Shown here: positions 12,845 to 12,866 of the stretch, piece by piece
How the letters are laid out: every line of letters starts with the position of its first letter
Numbering within the stretch: the first letter of the stretch is position 1
Origin: Candidatus Gastranaerophilales bacterium HUM_12
Lineage (GTDB): Bacteria > Cyanobacteriota > Vampirovibrionia > Gastranaerophilales > Gastranaerophilaceae
Reading direction: 5' to 3'
Assembly: GCA_002102825.1 (NCBI GenBank)
Contig: DABJ01000016.1
Span: 2,515 to 15,380, forward strand
Length of the DNA: 12,866 nt
Program-made: the position numbers and the translations under genes
The notes under the pieces: model-generated
Seen by the model: the letters and a program-made list of their open reading frames with translations, nothing else
What the model was told of the DNA's origin: nothing
Database searches by the model: none

Positions 12845-12866
12845 ATTAATCATAAATTATAAACGG

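Noticed and set aside
1..12866. CRISPR arrays, insertion sequences, phage genes, tRNA or rRNA
   Set aside because: No spaced repeat series, transposase or integrase motif, terminal inverted repeats or cloverleaf-like sequence was seen on either strand.

Overview
The window is AT-rich bacterial chromosome, about one-third G+C by eye, densely coding and with short leaders. The best guess for the source is the Gastranaerophilales/Melainabacteria (Vampirovibrionia) lineage of gut-associated non-photosynthetic Cyanobacteria relatives. That guess rests on the style of the prepilin leader (an A/FTLAEVLITLG-type signal), on glyS standing without glyQ beside it, and on recurring N-terminal SFGAKF-type strings. 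It is inference, since no rRNA or marker set is present. Of the 13 gene ends visible, 12 use TAA, one uses TAG and none uses TGA.

Layout. 1-1082 is the 3' three-quarters of gatB (tRNA amidotransferase), closed by a strong hairpin terminator. 1151-2218 is an isomerase-only relative of GlmS with no glutaminase domain. On the minus strand, 5296-2400 holds a probable run of prfB (release factor 2, with its programmed +1 frameshift), an ICMT-family membrane methyltransferase, and a GNAT-like protein whose Shine-Dalgarno is buried in a perfect 13-bp hairpin. 5380-6144 (plus) is a six-helix membrane protein with its own extended -10 promoter. It converges, with overlapping stop codons, on a minus-strand UshA-type 5'-nucleotidase (7625-6141) that has no signal peptide.

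7929-7699 (minus) is a small ACT-like protein resembling the TM1266 hydrogenase-associated regulators. 8588-8043 (minus) is an orphan protein with its own terminator, divergent from an XRE-type regulator at 8805-9131. A 15-bp stem terminator, probably bidirectional, lies between that regulator and a convergent 105-residue orphan at 9517-9200. 11620-9632 (minus) is glyS. Divergent from it, 11783-12844 is a type IV pilin-like protein carrying a C-terminal DUF1566/C-type-lectin-like domain. The two have separate consensus promoters, and a perfect 14-bp palindrome sits at the predicted pilin transcription start.

How it fits together. gatB, prfB and glyS belong to translation: amide aminoacyl-tRNA formation, UGA/UAA termination and glycyl-tRNA charging. 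The remaining genes are accessory: aminosugar metabolism, nucleotide salvage, membrane methylation, surface pilus and two small regulators. No CRISPR array, insertion sequence, phage module, tRNA or rRNA was seen. No stretch longer than about 220 bases lacks a gene. I do not see a convincing new multigene system. The most unusual items are the pilin-lectin protein with its palindromic operator-like site, the SD-sequestering hairpin, and the amidotransferase-less GlmS paralogue.
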